NCBI GenBank assembly: GCA_016713505.1
Contig: JADJPA010000001.1
Coordinates: 3,198,662 to 3,262,661 of the forward strand
Length of the DNA: 64,000 nt
Direction: 5' to 3'
Source of the DNA: Candidatus Competibacteraceae bacterium
GTDB taxonomy: Bacteria > Pseudomonadota > Gammaproteobacteria > Competibacterales > Competibacteraceae
Both the position numbers and the translations under genes were made by a program. Within the stretch, counting starts at the first letter, position 1. Every line of letters begins with the position of its first letter. Of the stretch, positions 63,148-64,000 are shown piece by piece. The notes below the pieces were generated by a model. That model was not told where the DNA came from and ran no database searches. It worked only from the letters and a program-made list of their open reading frames with translations.

Positions 63148-64000
63148 GGGCGTTTTAAGGACTGTAAGTGGGAGCGTGCCCGACGGAGCGTCTGTCGAGT
63201 TGCCTGGGAGCTGCTGGGCCGAGGGGCATTTTTGATGCTCAGCATGACTTTCTCGGCTATTGCGCGCCAATCGAAATGTTCTTCGACATGCTTTCTGGCC
63301 GTTTGAGTGATACGAGCCATGTGTTCAGGTTGAGAAAGACAGCTTTCTATAGTGGCGGCCATTGCTTCGATGGGTCGGATCAGAAGGTGGTCTTCGTCTC
63401 GCACGTCAAGACCGCGCGCGCCGGTGGCCGTGGAAATCACCGGAATCCCAGCGGCAAAGTAATCTAACATTTTGAGATTGGTTCCCGATCCGGCTAGCAT
63501 GGGATTCAAGGCGATATCCGCTAACCCAGGATGATCTTGGCTGGTTTCGGTGATTTGCCCAACAACCACATTTTCCGGCTTGAGCATGGGATCGAAAGCA
63601 TAAACCGACGTTACCGACGATCAGAAATATGATTTTGGCAATGTCGCGGCAATTTTAAAAATCTCGCCGACGGCTTCGATGTTGGGATGATGTCCGCTGC
63701 CCATGAACAAAACGAACTGCTGCTTGCCGCCACCCAAGCGTTGTTTAAAACGCTGTCTGGCTATCCCATCGGCATACTGAATTTCGTCACAGTTGGTGCC
63801 GTTCGAGTCACGATAAATTTGTGCGAGGAATGTCGAACGTATGGGCTAAAACGGAAGCGTCTTCTTTCGAGCAAGTCAAGATGGTGTGCTGCCCTACAGC
63901 AATCGTGCTCCAATTCTCGAACTTGAGCCACCAACGCCGGGCCGTCTTTTGCGAAGCAAAGACTTGACCTTTGAGTTGAAACTCGATGTCTTGGGCCTCA
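63144..64000 (-). CDS. GT4 glycosyltransferase, cut by the window edge and frameshifted
   Basis: The C-terminal 147 residues are in one frame: MLKPENVVVGQITETSQDHP, IALNPMLAGSGTNLKMLDYF, AAGIPVISTATGARGLDV, the donor-binding half of a GT4 enzyme. Further upstream the same protein continues in other frames: GTNCDEIQYADGIARQRFKQ, KQQFVLFMGSGHHPNIEAVG and FLIVGNV, with shifts near 63605, 63636 and 63815. The N-terminal domain lies beyond 64000. It belongs to the same polysaccharide locus. Confidence 0.65.

Overview
The window looks like a chromosomal segment of a gram-negative gammaproteobacterium. It has an OmpA-like envelope protein, a periplasmic tail-specific protease, a parvulin chaperone, ArnT/ArnC-like lipid-linked sugar transfer, and Wzm/Wzt polysaccharide export. 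Most core genes are GC-rich. The genus cannot be fixed from the sequence; a Competibacter-like wastewater lineage is only a guess.

Layout. (1) 1-4880: the end of an integrative element, with an IS630 remnant, an excisionase-like gene, two hypothetical genes, a YgiT/DUF4258 toxin-antitoxin pair and a tyrosine integrase. It ends at the 3' half of a tRNA-Lys gene (attachment site) followed by that tRNA's terminator. (2) 5029-6599: a broken type I restriction locus (hsdR remnant apparently joined to a scrap of hsdM). (3) 6637-22813: core genes, namely a DUF123 nuclease-like protein, PCu(A)C copper chaperone, nadC, a DUF3108 protein, a tightly coupled six-gene operon for lipid-linked sugar transfer (9723-16241), HIT and metallophosphoesterase proteins, OmpA, a NYN ribonuclease-like protein, Prc protease and a DUF815 ATPase. 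(4) 22861-30737: a PpiC - sulfotransferase - glycosyltransferase operon, secreted proteins and two polytopic membrane proteins. (5) 30734-64000: a very large surface-polysaccharide locus, almost all on the minus strand.

The polysaccharide locus has two modules. The first (about 30.7-41.6 kb) contains gmd and an rmd-like reductase (GDP-mannose to GDP-6-deoxyhexose, probably GDP-D-rhamnose), a first Wzm/Wzt exporter, and multidomain transferases including a sulfotransferase-GT2-GT2 fusion. The middle (41.7-48.8 kb) is visibly AT-rich: GT-C membrane protein, FAD oxidoreductase, flippase-like protein, epimerase and GT2. The second module (49.1-58.1 kb) has another Wzm/Wzt pair (Wzt with a C-terminal glycan-recognition domain), GT4 enzymes, and a methyltransferase whose central region carries four perfect 57-bp in-frame repeats. 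That layout resembles a WbdD-type chain terminator with a molecular ruler. On the opposite strand lie two secreted Asp-box beta-propeller proteins, one ending in DUF4214 units. DUF4214-like units also occur in three cytoplasmic proteins of this locus.

Caution: many genes carry single-base frameshifts, often in homopolymers, and they become very dense after 60 kb. Most can be repaired by adding or removing one base, so sequencing or assembly error is at least as likely as true decay. Spans given for those genes are reconstructed across the shifts.
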